From Streptomyces sp. H27-H1 (GTDB lineage Bacteria; Actinomycetota; Actinomycetes; Streptomycetales; Streptomycetaceae): 39,903 nucleotides of DNA. The notes beneath the pieces are model-generated. The model saw only the letters and a program-made list of their open reading frames with translations. It made no database searches and had not been told where the DNA came from. Shown here one piece after another: positions 24,571-32,474 of the stretch. The position numbers and the translations under genes were made by a program. Numbering within the stretch: the first letter of the stretch is position 1; the number at the start of each line of letters is the position of its first letter. The DNA lies in NCBI RefSeq assembly GCF_026627445.1, contig NZ_JAPNLJ010000059.1, positions 1 through 39,903 of the forward strand, read 5' to 3'.

Positions 24571-25024
24571 ACGAGTAGCCCTCCATTTCCTGTGTGAGAG
24601 TGAGGAACAGAGGCTCATACTGCGAGATCCACGGATGCCACGCAGGTACCGGACGGGTAAACCATCAGGCAGGCCGAGGCGCGGCAGCGTCGAAGTCTTT
24701 GTCAACCCCCGAAGAGATCGACTCTCATGGGCCCAATCAATGCCCGTCTGGCTCCGCACAGTTCGGGCGCCGACGGACAGGATGGTCACCGAACGGAGGC
24801 CTCCCCGTGAACAGCTCGACCAGGGCGCGTATCCGCGTCCTGACTGGATGCCCCCCGTCTACCGCGACGGGGTGCGCCGGGAACTGGAGGCCGACGAAGG
24901 CTCGGCGAAGTCCGCGTCTGCCAGGGCGATAGGGAGGCCCTGTCCGCCATCCTGGAGGTCGACGCCGACGTAGCCCTGCTCGACCGCCCACGGCTGCGCG
25001 GAGCGCACCGACCCCGCACGCGCC
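24571..25024. other. Upstream region of the surface-protein gene; scattered coding scraps
   Basis: About 450 bases. The first ~150 are relatively AT-rich and should hold the promoter of the surface-protein gene. Between 24830 and 24990 short plus-strand frames read RPDWMPPVYRDGVRRELEAD and then LSAILEVDADVALLDRPRLR in another frame. The latter is reminiscent of a response-regulator receiver domain, which would fit the decayed kinase that follows, but the evidence is thin. Confidence 0.3.
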
Positions 25025-25755
25025 TACTCCGGCGGAGGCCTCGCCGACGTCCAGACCTCACACCAAGCGGACCTCGCGTGTATCGCCGCATACCTCCTGC
25101 TGCTGGCGGCGGACACACCCGGCTGCCGGTGCGCACGGTCGACGAGAACCACGTGGCGGTCCTGGCCTTCCTCGTCCTGACCTGCCTGGCCTGCCTCGTG
25201 GTGGCCCGGCTGTACCAGGACCGGTCGGTTCGGATCCACCAGCTCACCTGCGAGCGGGCGCAGTCGCCGGCCGAGGTCATGTCCGCCGAGGAACGTGAGC
25301 GTGCTGCCGTCCACCGCAGTCCATCCTGGCCGTACGGCTGGAGCTGGGGGCGCCCCAGCGGCTCGCGGGGCCCGACAGCGTCGCGACGGCAGGCGTCGGA
25401 CTGCTCGACTCTCCCGGCGACTGCGCGACCTCACCGCCGAGCTGCACCCGCTCATGCTGGACGCCCATGGCATCGGACATATTTTGAACCTGCTGGGCAA
25501 CAGCACGGCGGAGCGTGCCGACCTGCACGGCGACCGCGTGGTCACCGTGGGCCACGACACCGAGTCGCCCGACCGGCACGAGAGCATCGTCTTCACCGCC
25601 GCCCGTGAACTCCTCAACAACGTGGTCCAGCACTCCCAGGCAACCCGGTCCGGCGTCTCACTGGTGGGCGATGCGGGGGTGTGGCCGCTGGACGTCCGTG
25701 GCGACCGCGCGGCCCCCGCCTGCCGTGTAGGCGCCCGCCTCGACCCGCTCGGGAA
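25025..25755 (+). pseudogene. Two-component sensor kinase (DesK/NarL type), decayed
   Basis: A membrane helix VAVLAFLVLTCLACLVVARL is followed by a linker RSVRIHQLTCERAQS. After a shift comes SILAVRLELGAPQRLAGPDS, the helix following the phospho-accepting histidine. After another shift comes SRRLRDLTAELHPLMLDAHG, and then the ATP-binding N-box HESIVFTAARELLNNVVQHS and SLVGDAGVWPLDVR, where the reading stops making sense. The G-boxes are lost. The order is that of HisKA_3 kinases. Several frameshifts and the missing end make it a pseudogene; no intact response regulator is nearby. Confidence 0.65.
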
Positions 25756-25878
25756 CCGGCAAGCCAAGCCGCCGCTAAGGGAACCGCAGCGCCCTGACAA
25801 CCGTCCGCCGGACACCCTGGGAGTCCGTATGCCCGCTCTTCTAAGCACGCCGGGTCCGCCCGGCAGTTTGGCCAGTCC

Positions 25879-26631
25879 TTGCCTCTCTCCGCCCCGCCCG
25901 GCCGCCGGCGCCGGGCCGCGTGCGCCCCGGAGCCCGAAACTCGGGCCCCACGGCTCGGGCACGGCAGGGCGGAACGGCGGCGCCTGGCCCGGCGCGTCCG
26001 CAGGCGCCGGGCCGGCCGCACGCCGCGCCGGATCGCCGCCGCCCTGTGCGGCAGCATCGCCCTGACCCTGCTGCTCAAGACGTTCGCCGTGCAGGCCTTC
26101 GTGATCCCCTCGGGCTCGATGGAGCCGACGCTGCGGGTGGGCGACCGGGTCCTGGTGGACACGTTCACCCCGTGGTTGGGGGGCGTCCCCGCCCGCGGCG
26201 AGGTGGTGGTGTTCACCGATCCCGGTGGCTGGTTGCCGCAGCGCCTGGTGGCCGGCGGGGAGCGGGGGTTCCCGGGTGACGGACTGCTCGGTTCGCTGGG
26301 ACTCGTCCCCGCGGATGACGGGAGGACCTTGATCAAACGCGTCGTCGCGGTGGGCGGCGACACCGTCGAGGGGGATGCGTACGGACGTGTACGCGTGGAC
26401 GGTGTGCCGGTCGAAGCGCCCGGCACCGACGGCGGGGCCGTCCGCAGCAGCACCCCGTTCCATGTCACCGTGCCCACCGGCCGGCTGTTCGTCCTGGGTG
26501 ACAACCGGGGGAATTCGGCCGACTCGCGGGCGCACCTCGACAACGGCTACGGGGGGTCGATACCCAAGGACGCCGTCGTCGGGGAGGCCCTCGCGGTGGT
26601 CTGGCCCCTTGCGCACGGGCGGACGCTGTAG
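25879..26631 (+). CDS. Type I signal peptidase
   Basis: A 250-residue S26 peptidase with a long basic, arginine-rich N-terminus (1-55). One membrane helix follows (RIAAALCGSIALTLLLKTF, 51-69). Box B is FVIPSGSMEPTL with catalytic Ser80, box C is GDRVLVD, box D is TLIKRVVAVGGD with catalytic Lys153, and box E is VLGDNRGNSADSR (206-217). It cleaves Sec and Tat signal peptides at the membrane. The only in-frame start codon upstream of the helix is a TTG at 25879, without a visible ribosome site. The natural 5' end may therefore be altered, possibly by the decay of the upstream kinase gene. Catalytic boxes are intact. Confidence 0.9.
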   Translation: MPLSAPPGRRRRAACAPEPETRAPRLGHGRAERRRLARRVRRRRAGRTPRRIAAALCGSIALTLLLKTFAVQAFVIPSGSMEPTLRVGDRVLVDTFTPWLGGVPARGEVVVFTDPGGWLPQRLVAGGERGFPGDGLLGSLGLVPADDGRTLIKRVVAVGGDTVEGDAYGRVRVDGVPVEAPGTDGGAVRSSTPFHVTVPTGRLFVLGDNRGNSADSRAHLDNGYGGSIPKDAVVGEALAVVWPLAHGRTL

Positions 26632-26653
26632 GCCGCTCCCCCGGCCGGCCCCT

Positions 26654-26666
26654 CCGATCGGTGGAG
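26654..26666 (+). promoter_or_regulatory. Recurring element CCGATCGGTGGAG (copy 1)
   Basis: Identical 13-mers occur at 28440-28452 and, inverted, at 35607-35619. Here it lies 206 bp upstream of the YbdK-type start and is followed after exactly 22 bp by AGCATGGAA (26689-26697), as in the 35.6-kb copy. Role unknown; promoter or operator. Confidence 0.4.
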
Positions 26667-26871
26667 TACCGGCGCCCCTCACCGGACCAGCATGGAAGGC
26701 GTTCCCCGCCGGGGCACCGGTCTCCGCAAGTCCCGGCCGGACCACCACTGCCGCGGCGCGCGGCCGGCCCATCGGCCCGGACGACGCCGAAAATCCGTGC
26801 CGTACCGGCCCGTACGATTGGCGAATTTGTTGAACGCCAGAACCCTGTCGTCCCTGCCGGATACCGGCACG

Positions 26872-28020
26872 ATGACCCCCCTCGCGCACCCCGCACCGCT
26901 TCCCGTCGGCGACCGTCCGCCGGGCGCCCTGATGTCCCTGGGAGTGGAAGAGGAGTATCTGCTCGTGGACGCCCGGAGCTGGCAGCTGGTCCCCGCGGCT
27001 CCCGAGATCCTCGCCGACGTCGCGGGCTCCGGCCACGCCTTCCACGCCGAGGGCACGAGCTACCAGGTCGAGACGGCCACCCCGGTGCACCACACGCTCG
27101 ACGGGCTGCGGGACAGCCTCGTGGGCGCCCGCCGGGTCCTGGCCTCCGCCGCCCGCGCCCGCGGGTACCGTCTGGTCGCCGCCGCGTCCCCCACGCTCAC
27201 CCCGCCCTCCCCCCTGCACCTGAACCTCGACCGGGAGCGCCGGCGCGTCCGCCAGACCCTCTTCGGCCCCCTGACCGACAACCTCGTCGGGTGCGGCCGG
27301 CACGTGCACGTCGGCACGGTCGGCAAGGACGCCGCCGTCCGCGCCTCCAACAGGATGCGCCCGTGGGTACCGACCTTCATCGCGCTCTCGGCCGGATCGC
27401 CCGTCTGGAACGGCCGGGACACCGGCCACGCGAGCTGGCGCAGCGTCGCATGGTCCTCTTGGCCCTCCGCCGGACTGCCGCCGCACTTCGTCTCGACGGC
27501 CGCGTACGACGCTGCTGTGCGGGGCCTGCTGGACTCCGGCGCCGCGCTGGACCCGGGGATGGTCTACTGGGACCTGCGGCCGAGCGTGAACTGGCCCACC
27601 CTCGAACTGCGTGCGCCCGACATGTCGCCGAGCCTCGACGGCGCCCTTCTCCAGGCGGCCGTGGCCAGGGCCTTGGTGGCCCGTGTGCTCGGCGAAGACC
27701 CGGACATGTTCCCCGGCCCGGTCGTGTCCGACAGGACGCTGCGACTGGCGCGCTGGCGCGCCGCCCGGGACGGCCTCGAAGGTTCGGGCCTGGAGCCCTT
27801 CACCGGCACGGAAGTGCCTGCGGCGACCCTGGCCTGGCAGCTCGTCGACCTCCTCGGGCCGGAGCTCGAGGCGGCCGGGGACTACGACCACGTCTCGCGG
27901 ACCCTGACGGACATGCTCCGCAACGGATCGTCGGCCGCACGGCAGCGGGCCGTCTTCTCCCGGCGTCAGTCCCCCACCGATGTGCTCCGGCACCTCGCGG
28001 ACGAGACCGAGGCCTACTGA
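26872..28020 (+). CDS. YbdK-type carboxylate-amine ligase (glutamate-cysteine ligase family 2)
   Basis: A 382-residue member of the GCS2 family. The opening LGVEEEYLLVDARSWQL is the diagnostic start of the domain. GRHVHVGTVGKDAAVRASNR carries the conserved metal/ATP-binding HVHVG. ALSAGSPVWNGRDTGHASWR and WDLRPSVNWPTLELRAPDM are further signatures. Enzymes of this family ligate glutamate or other carboxylates to amines in an ATP-dependent way; in actinobacteria the physiological product is often unknown. ATG 26872 gives the typical length, and ATG 26932 is possible because the conserved domain begins right behind it. Neither has a strong ribosome site. No genes for mycothiol or ergothioneine synthesis are adjacent. 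Confidence 0.9.
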   Translation: MTPLAHPAPLPVGDRPPGALMSLGVEEEYLLVDARSWQLVPAAPEILADVAGSGHAFHAEGTSYQVETATPVHHTLDGLRDSLVGARRVLASAARARGYRLVAAASPTLTPPSPLHLNLDRERRRVRQTLFGPLTDNLVGCGRHVHVGTVGKDAAVRASNRMRPWVPTFIALSAGSPVWNGRDTGHASWRSVAWSSWPSAGLPPHFVSTAAYDAAVRGLLDSGAALDPGMVYWDLRPSVNWPTLELRAPDMSPSLDGALLQAAVARALVARVLGEDPDMFPGPVVSDRTLRLARWRAARDGLEGSGLEPFTGTEVPAATLAWQLVDLLGPELEAAGDYDHVSRTLTDMLRNGSSAARQRAVFSRRQSPTDVLRHLADETEAY

Positions 28021-28548
28021 GCCCCACGGCGATCCGGCCACCCCGCGACCGTGGCACCCCCCGCCAGACCGTCGGTCCGCCTCCTTCCCCTACCGGGGAG
28101 GAGGCATGAGGGCCGACTCCCGACGGCGAACCTGCCGTCGCGGTGTACCGGTGCCTTGCATCGCGAGGCGGAGGGCCCCGGCTCATACTGGACGTACTCG
28201 CGCGGTCCGACGATGCGGCGAGGTGCCGTGTCGCGCGCCGCGGGCCGGTCGCAGCACTACTAGCCGTCGGCACGGGCCCTGGCTCGGCGCCCTGAACCGT
28301 GTCCTGGCTCCCCGCCGAGACCTGGCCGGGTCTGCCGGTCGGCGGGCCGGGCAGGGGCCGAGCCCCCGGGGGCCGACCGGTGTCGCCCGCCGCGGACAAG
28401 GCTCGGCCGGGGTCCAGCGCCCCTCCACCGGTGCGACGGCCGATCGGTGGAGGAAGGCCGTCCGGGGCCTTGTTTACGATAAAAACACCGGCGCACACGG
28501 CGCACGGCCGTTTCAAACCGACCTCGGACAGGTCACGATGCGAAAGGT
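28021..28548. other. Intergenic region with hairpin and AT-rich promoter-like patch
   Basis: Over 500 bases without a convincing gene. A short frame from ATG 28106 has a good ribosome site (GGAGGAGGC) but encodes an arginine-rich, unlikely protein. A hairpin CCTCCACCG/CGGTGGAGG spans 28422-28453. The patch TTGTTTACGATAAAAAC (28470-28486), about 75 bp upstream of the next start, is strikingly AT-rich and probably holds its promoter. Confidence 0.4.
28422..28453 (+). promoter_or_regulatory. Inverted repeat including CCGATCGGTGGAG (copy 2)
   Basis: The 9-bp arms CCTCCACCG and CGGTGGAGG are separated by 14 bases. The right arm belongs to the 13-mer at 28440-28452. It stands about 105 bp before the DNA-binding protein gene, upstream of its AT-rich promoter-like patch, a position suiting an operator or an end-of-transcript hairpin. 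Confidence 0.45.
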
Positions 28549-28557
28549 GTGAGCTCG

Positions 28558-29472
28558 TTGTCGAAGTACACGCCCCGGACCGAGATGACACCGGAACAGA
28601 GCACTCGCGAGCGGCGTGAAGCCAAGCGCCGCAAATACCTTGCCGAGCGTGGTACCCCCTCCCGGAGCAAGGACATCGCCGACATCCAGCGCCACGTGCG
28701 ACGCGTGTACTACGAGGGCGGCATGACCTCCCACGCCATGGCCGCCCAGGCCGGCGTCGGCCGGGACACCATCATGCACCTGATCAATGGGTACCGGGTG
28801 GTCCAGGGCCGGCGGGTGACCACCTCGTGCCTGCTCCAGTCGACCATCGACAAGCTCTGGACGATCCGACTGGAGCTGCCCCCGGACCATGGCCGTGCGG
28901 GCGCGCACCTCCCGCCGCTCGGCACCCGCCGCCGCCTCCAGGCCCTCAACGCCATGGGCTACGACGGCGTCTGGATGGCGAGCCAGCTGGGGATCTGCGC
29001 GGGCAACCTCAGCGCCCTGATGCTGGGCCGCCGTGGGCGCCGCTACGTGTACGCCGCCACGGCGCGTCGCGTCGCGGCCTTCTACGACAAGTACCAGCAC
29101 ACGGACCCCGCCGACGTGGGCCGCAGCGCCTGGCACGTCAGCACCACCAAGACCCGGGCCGGCAAGAACGGCTACGCCCTGCCGTGGTGCTGGGACGAGG
29201 AAACGATCGACGACCCGCGGACCGAACCGGAGTGGACGGGCGCGTGCGGAACGCCCGAGGGCTTCAAGATCCACCGGCGCGAGCAGATACCGGTCTGCAG
29301 CCGCTGCCGCCGGGCGCGGCGCGGCGAGGCCGACACGGCCCCGCCGCAGGACCCCTCCGTGTTCGACCCCGCCACCAGCGGCCTCGTCGTCCGCTGCCGA
29401 TACGTCGGCACGCGTCGTCCGCGCGCGTTGGCCCAGACCGCTCGGGCCGCTCAGACCCAGCTGGCGGCCTGA
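28558..29472 (+). CDS. HTH DNA-binding protein of phage/mobile-element type
   Basis: A 304-residue basic protein. Residues ~52-82 form a helix-turn-helix: VYYEGGMTSHAMAAQAGVGR, then DTIMHLINGYR. A second HTH-like unit follows around 125-160: RRRLQALNAMGYDGVWMASQ and NLSALMLGRR. The C-terminal part has CGTPEGFKIHRREQIPVCSR with CxxC. This CGT-G--HRR--E--C--C arrangement is common in actinobacterial phage and integrative-element proteins. The TTG at 28558 has GAAAGGTGAG at ideal spacing and is preferred over GTG 28549, which overlaps that site. It is probably a regulator or element-maintenance protein; partners are not evident. The frame is intact. Confidence 0.75.
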   Translation: MSKYTPRTEMTPEQSTRERREAKRRKYLAERGTPSRSKDIADIQRHVRRVYYEGGMTSHAMAAQAGVGRDTIMHLINGYRVVQGRRVTTSCLLQSTIDKLWTIRLELPPDHGRAGAHLPPLGTRRRLQALNAMGYDGVWMASQLGICAGNLSALMLGRRGRRYVYAATARRVAAFYDKYQHTDPADVGRSAWHVSTTKTRAGKNGYALPWCWDEETIDDPRTEPEWTGACGTPEGFKIHRREQIPVCSRCRRARRGEADTAPPQDPSVFDPATSGLVVRCRYVGTRRPRALAQTARAAQTQLAA

Positions 29473-29989
29473 ACCACCCGTCTCCATCGGCCAACGTAGT
29501 ACCGTCCCGCCCAGATCGAACGGCTGCCAGCCCCGCTAGCCCTCGAAGTCCACCCTCAGCCCCTCGATCACCATGGACGCCCCGTCTTCCCGCACGGCTT
29601 CCGCGTCGGCCCGACTGGCACACGGCCCGGGTCTGGAAGTGGCACTGGATCACCGCGTTCCACAATCGGCAACCGTGCCCGGCGACGCAGGCGCGGGGCA
29701 GCCGGGCCTTCCCCAGCGGTGAGCGGTCTCCCCCGTCCGCGGATCGAACCCGTACTCACACCTTCGACGTTCCACACGGCATCATCCGAGGGGGTCGCCC
29801 TTCCCCGGGTCGTTCGCGCGAGCCGAGGGGCTGCACCTACCGGTCGCCGGGGTCCTGGCGGCCATCTTCGCGACGGCTCGCGGGCGTCACCGGGGCAGCT
29901 GCTCCCTCTCCTTCCCGCCCGCTGGGACTTCCTCCGCCATGCCGTCGTGGTAATGGTCGACGCCCCCGAGCACACCCAGTCCGGTGCGC
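29473..29989. other. Region without recognisable gene
   Basis: About 500 bases. Short frames appear on both strands. One minus-strand scrap near 29700-29760 reads EYGFDPRTGETAHRWGRPGC, suggestive of a decayed gene, but I cannot extend it or name a family. Confidence 0.3.
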
Positions 29990-30760
29990 GCCTACCCATT
30001 GCTCGTGACAGTTCCGCCTCGTACTCCCCTGCGCGGCGGGTCCGGTCTGCAGGGTCGCGACAGCTTGCGGGTTTTGCTCCGCAAGGCTCGCTCCGCTTCC
30101 AGGAGGCGGGACAGTTCCGCCTCCCGCCTTGCCCGCGCCCGCTGCGGGCCGTCCTGCCCCGGAGGCGCTCCACTCCAGACTGTCCTTCAGCCGCAGCGCG
30201 GCCAGCAGGCATCGCGCCATGTCCTCCTTGGCGGCCGCCAGCTCCGCCATCGTTGCGGTGCACCGCCCGAACGCCTGCCGGGCCCGGGCCGTACCCGTAG
30301 ACCGGCAGCGGTCCGTGGTCCTTCAGATGGGCGGTTTCGTCCGCCGTAAGCCGGCGGGTACGGGCCGGCCTCTTTACTCGTACCCATGCCAGGGCCCTTC
30401 CCCTTCCGGCACCAGGCGAGTTCGTACGCCCTGCCGAACTCTTCCAGGGGATCCGGTAGGTGATGCCGCAGGACTCGCGGCGGACGGCGAAGTGGCCCTC
30501 CTCGCTGTCCTCCACCTCCATGACGAGCAACTCCGCTGGCTCCGCGCCGTCGGCGCCCCCACCCCCGCCATCGTCCTCGGCTCCGCCCGCCACCGAGACC
30601 TGGCTAGCGGCGGCCAGGCCGTGCACGCACGTGAGAGGAGCAGGCGCGGCAGGCGACTTGAGCGGCCTGCGATGGAATCCGCTCCAAGTGCCCCCTGCGC
30701 GCGTTGACGAACTCTGCCCCCCCGCTACCAGAACTATCCTTGAACCCAGGTGGACCAACT
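29990..30760 (-). pseudogene. Decayed gene of unknown function, several frameshifts
   Basis: Protein-like text can be followed through frames: ELLVMEVEDSEEGHFAVRRE, SCGITYRIP, shift, LEEFGRAYELAWCRKGKGPG, shift, RRLTADETAHLKDHGPLPVY, shift, GRCTATMAELAAAKEDMARC and LLAALRLKDSLEWSA. After another shift come RARARREAELSRLLEAERAL and RSKTRKLSRPC. The end is coiled-coil-like with a repeated EAELSR motif. About 200 residues may have been encoded. I do not recognise the family; the helical, charged character fits a plasmid- or phage-associated protein. Confidence 0.4.
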
Positions 30761-31076
30761 CAGCGACACATGAATGATTTTCCGTTCACATCACCGGTGA
30801 GGCGCGCGTGTTAGCGGATCCGTGAGTTGCACATGCGGCGGTCCCCCGGCGGGTGGCCCTCCTGCCTATGGGGCACCCGTTCGGGCAGTCCTTTTTCGTG
30901 GACCCGTACCCCGGCGGCGGCGCGCACGCGCCTGGCCCCGCGACTGCCCCAACGGGATTGCCACCAGTTTTCCCGCCGTGATCGGGTGGTGGGTGCGGCC
31001 TGCCCGGCGGGCCGCCACGGCGTACCGGCCCGCCCGGCCGCCCGCCCTCCGTACTCCTGCTGTGAAGGTCCGCACC

Positions 31077-31640
31077 ATGCAACTCCGCACCAAGCGACCC
31101 CTGCTGAGAATCCGTGACATCGAGGTCGCCGCGCTGGCCGAGGACACCCTCCGTATCCAGGCAGCGGCCCTCGGGCTGCCGCCCGGCGCGCTCGACGACC
31201 GCCTCTGGGAGCGCCGCGCCCGGGGGGCTCGCGGCCTGACCGCCCTTGGCGCGTTCGAGGACGGCCGGCTCGTCGGGTTCTCCTACGGCGTCCACGCCGA
31301 CGAGCCGTACGCATGGCGAGAGCCAGTCACCGCGCGCCTGCGGGAGGCCGTGCGGCCCGCCTGGGCCGAGGACGTCTTCTACCTTTGCGAGCTGCACGTA
31401 CTACCCGACTTCCAGCACCGGGGGCTGGGCACGCTGCTGCTCACCACGCTGTGTTCGCGCGCCACGGAGCGCCGGGTGATCCTCACGACGCCCCAAGGGC
31501 CGACGCCGGCCCGCCGGCTCTACCGCCGCTACGGCTACCGCGATCTGGCACACACCGGCCCCGCCGGCCGTAAGCGCTACACCATCATGGGCGCGGAACT
31601 CCCCCTTCTCCCTCAGACGCGCCCAGCTCAGGTGGCCTGA
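31077..31640 (+). CDS. GNAT-family N-acetyltransferase
   Basis: A 187-residue acetyltransferase. Motif A is YLCELHVLPDFQHRGLGTLL, with QHRGLG (113-118) binding acetyl-CoA pyrophosphate. It is followed by a helix and the C-terminal ARRLYRRYGYRDL motif B. The first 60 residues include the substrate-side helix DDRLWERRARGARGL. The ATG at 31077 has AAGG about 9 bases upstream; a GTG at 31062 is an alternative. The substrate is unknown: small-molecule amine or protein N-terminus. The gene stands alone, 148 bp before a deaminase-like gene on the same strand. Confidence 0.88.
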   Translation: MQLRTKRPLLRIRDIEVAALAEDTLRIQAAALGLPPGALDDRLWERRARGARGLTALGAFEDGRLVGFSYGVHADEPYAWREPVTARLREAVRPAWAEDVFYLCELHVLPDFQHRGLGTLLLTTLCSRATERRVILTTPQGPTPARRLYRRYGYRDLAHTGPAGRKRYTIMGAELPLLPQTRPAQVA

Positions 31641-31671
31641 GACCGGGTGCCCCGCTCCCCTGCCGCCGGCT

Positions 31672-31684
31672 CCGATCAGGGGAT
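31672..31684 (+). promoter_or_regulatory. Degenerate copy of the CCGATCGG element
   Basis: CCGATCAGGGGAT shares CCGATC-(G/A)G-GGA with the 13-mer at 26654, 28440 and 35607. It lies 105 bp upstream of the deaminase start. Evidence is by similarity only. Confidence 0.2.
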
Positions 31685-31788
31685 CCGTATGGGCCGCCGG
31701 CGGCGGGACGCTGATACCTGCGACACGTCACGAACTCCCTGCGCCTGAATCCCTGAGCCAGGCACCGCCCGTCCGGAGGAGAAGACCC

Positions 31789-32187
31789 ATGCTCGCCCTC
31801 GAGGTTCCCGCCTCCCGCCATTCCCGCACGGGCTGGATCCAGGCTGCGCTGCGCCAAGCCGCCCGATCGGGCTGCCGATTCCCGATGGGCGCGGTACTCG
31901 TACACGGCAACCGCATCCTCGCCGCCGCCCCCAACAAGCGGCGCAATTCGCCCTTAGTCGACTTCCGCAACAGCACCTTCCACGCGGAGGTGGCCGCGCT
32001 CCGGCGGGCCCGGCGCACCGAGGGGGCCACCATGTACGTGGCCCGGGTGGACGCCCGGATGCGCCCGGCCATGGCCAGGCCCTGTCCCCGCTGCCAGCGT
32101 GCGCTGTGGGAGGCGGGCGTCCAGCGCGTCTTCTACACGGACGAGAGCGGCCAGGTGCAGGGTATGTCCATCGTCCACGGCCCCTGA
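31789..32187 (+). CDS. CMP/dCMP deaminase-like zinc protein
   Basis: A 132-residue cytidine/deoxycytidylate deaminase-fold protein. The zinc site is HAE (His65-Ala-Glu67) in FHAEVAALRRA together with PCPRC (Cys99 and Cys102), and Glu67 is the proton shuttle. Conserved PMGAVLVHGNRILAAAPNK begins the domain. Its small size and broad pattern fit members acting on nucleosides, nucleotides or tRNA/secondary-metabolite substrates. The start is well defined by GGAGGAGAAGACCC. It shares direction with the acetyltransferase but is separated by 148 bp and probably has its own promoter. The substrate cannot be read from sequence. Confidence 0.85.
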   Translation: MLALEVPASRHSRTGWIQAALRQAARSGCRFPMGAVLVHGNRILAAAPNKRRNSPLVDFRNSTFHAEVAALRRARRTEGATMYVARVDARMRPAMARPCPRCQRALWEAGVQRVFYTDESGQVQGMSIVHGP

Positions 32188-32312
32188 GCGCGACGGTCAC
32201 CGTCACGCTCCCCGCAACCGGGCGTTAGGGAATCCGCAAGGTCCCCGGCCCGAGCATGGAAGTCCCGATGGCGCGCCGGCGCCTGCCGCCCCACCGAAAG
32301 GCCGAGCCAGAC

Positions 32313-32474
32313 ATGCTGGATGTCTCCGTCGAGCACTCCACGGCGGGCGGAACACGCCTGCTCCTCCGTGTGCCGGGTCCGTCCGCCGCCCGGCGGACCT
32401 TCTACCGGGTGCGTCATGAGGTCTGGCACCTGGTCTCGGCCGGGCCCGCCGACCGGAAGCGGACCCGGCGATGA
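32313..32474 (+). CDS. Small hypothetical protein coupled to the LCP gene
   Basis: A 53-residue frame: LDVSVEHSTAGGTRLLLRV, PGPSAARRTFYRVRHEVWHL, then a basic end. It terminates in ATGA, sharing bases with the start of the LCP gene, which suggests translational coupling. The start may be ATG 32313 or an earlier ATG at 32256. It is predicted soluble, with a compact beta-rich core. Family not recognised. Confidence 0.5.
   Translation: MLDVSVEHSTAGGTRLLLRVPGPSAARRTFYRVRHEVWHLVSAGPADRKRTRR

Noticed and set aside
25024..28041. A 1005-codon open frame on the minus strand
   Set aside because: It is antisense to the signal peptidase and the YbdK-type ligase, and is low-complexity Arg/Gly/Pro text, an artefact of high GC.
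28106..28263. Small gene behind GGAGGAGGC-ATG
   Set aside because: Good ribosome site, but the product is almost only Arg/Pro/Ala and lacks coding bias; more likely chance.
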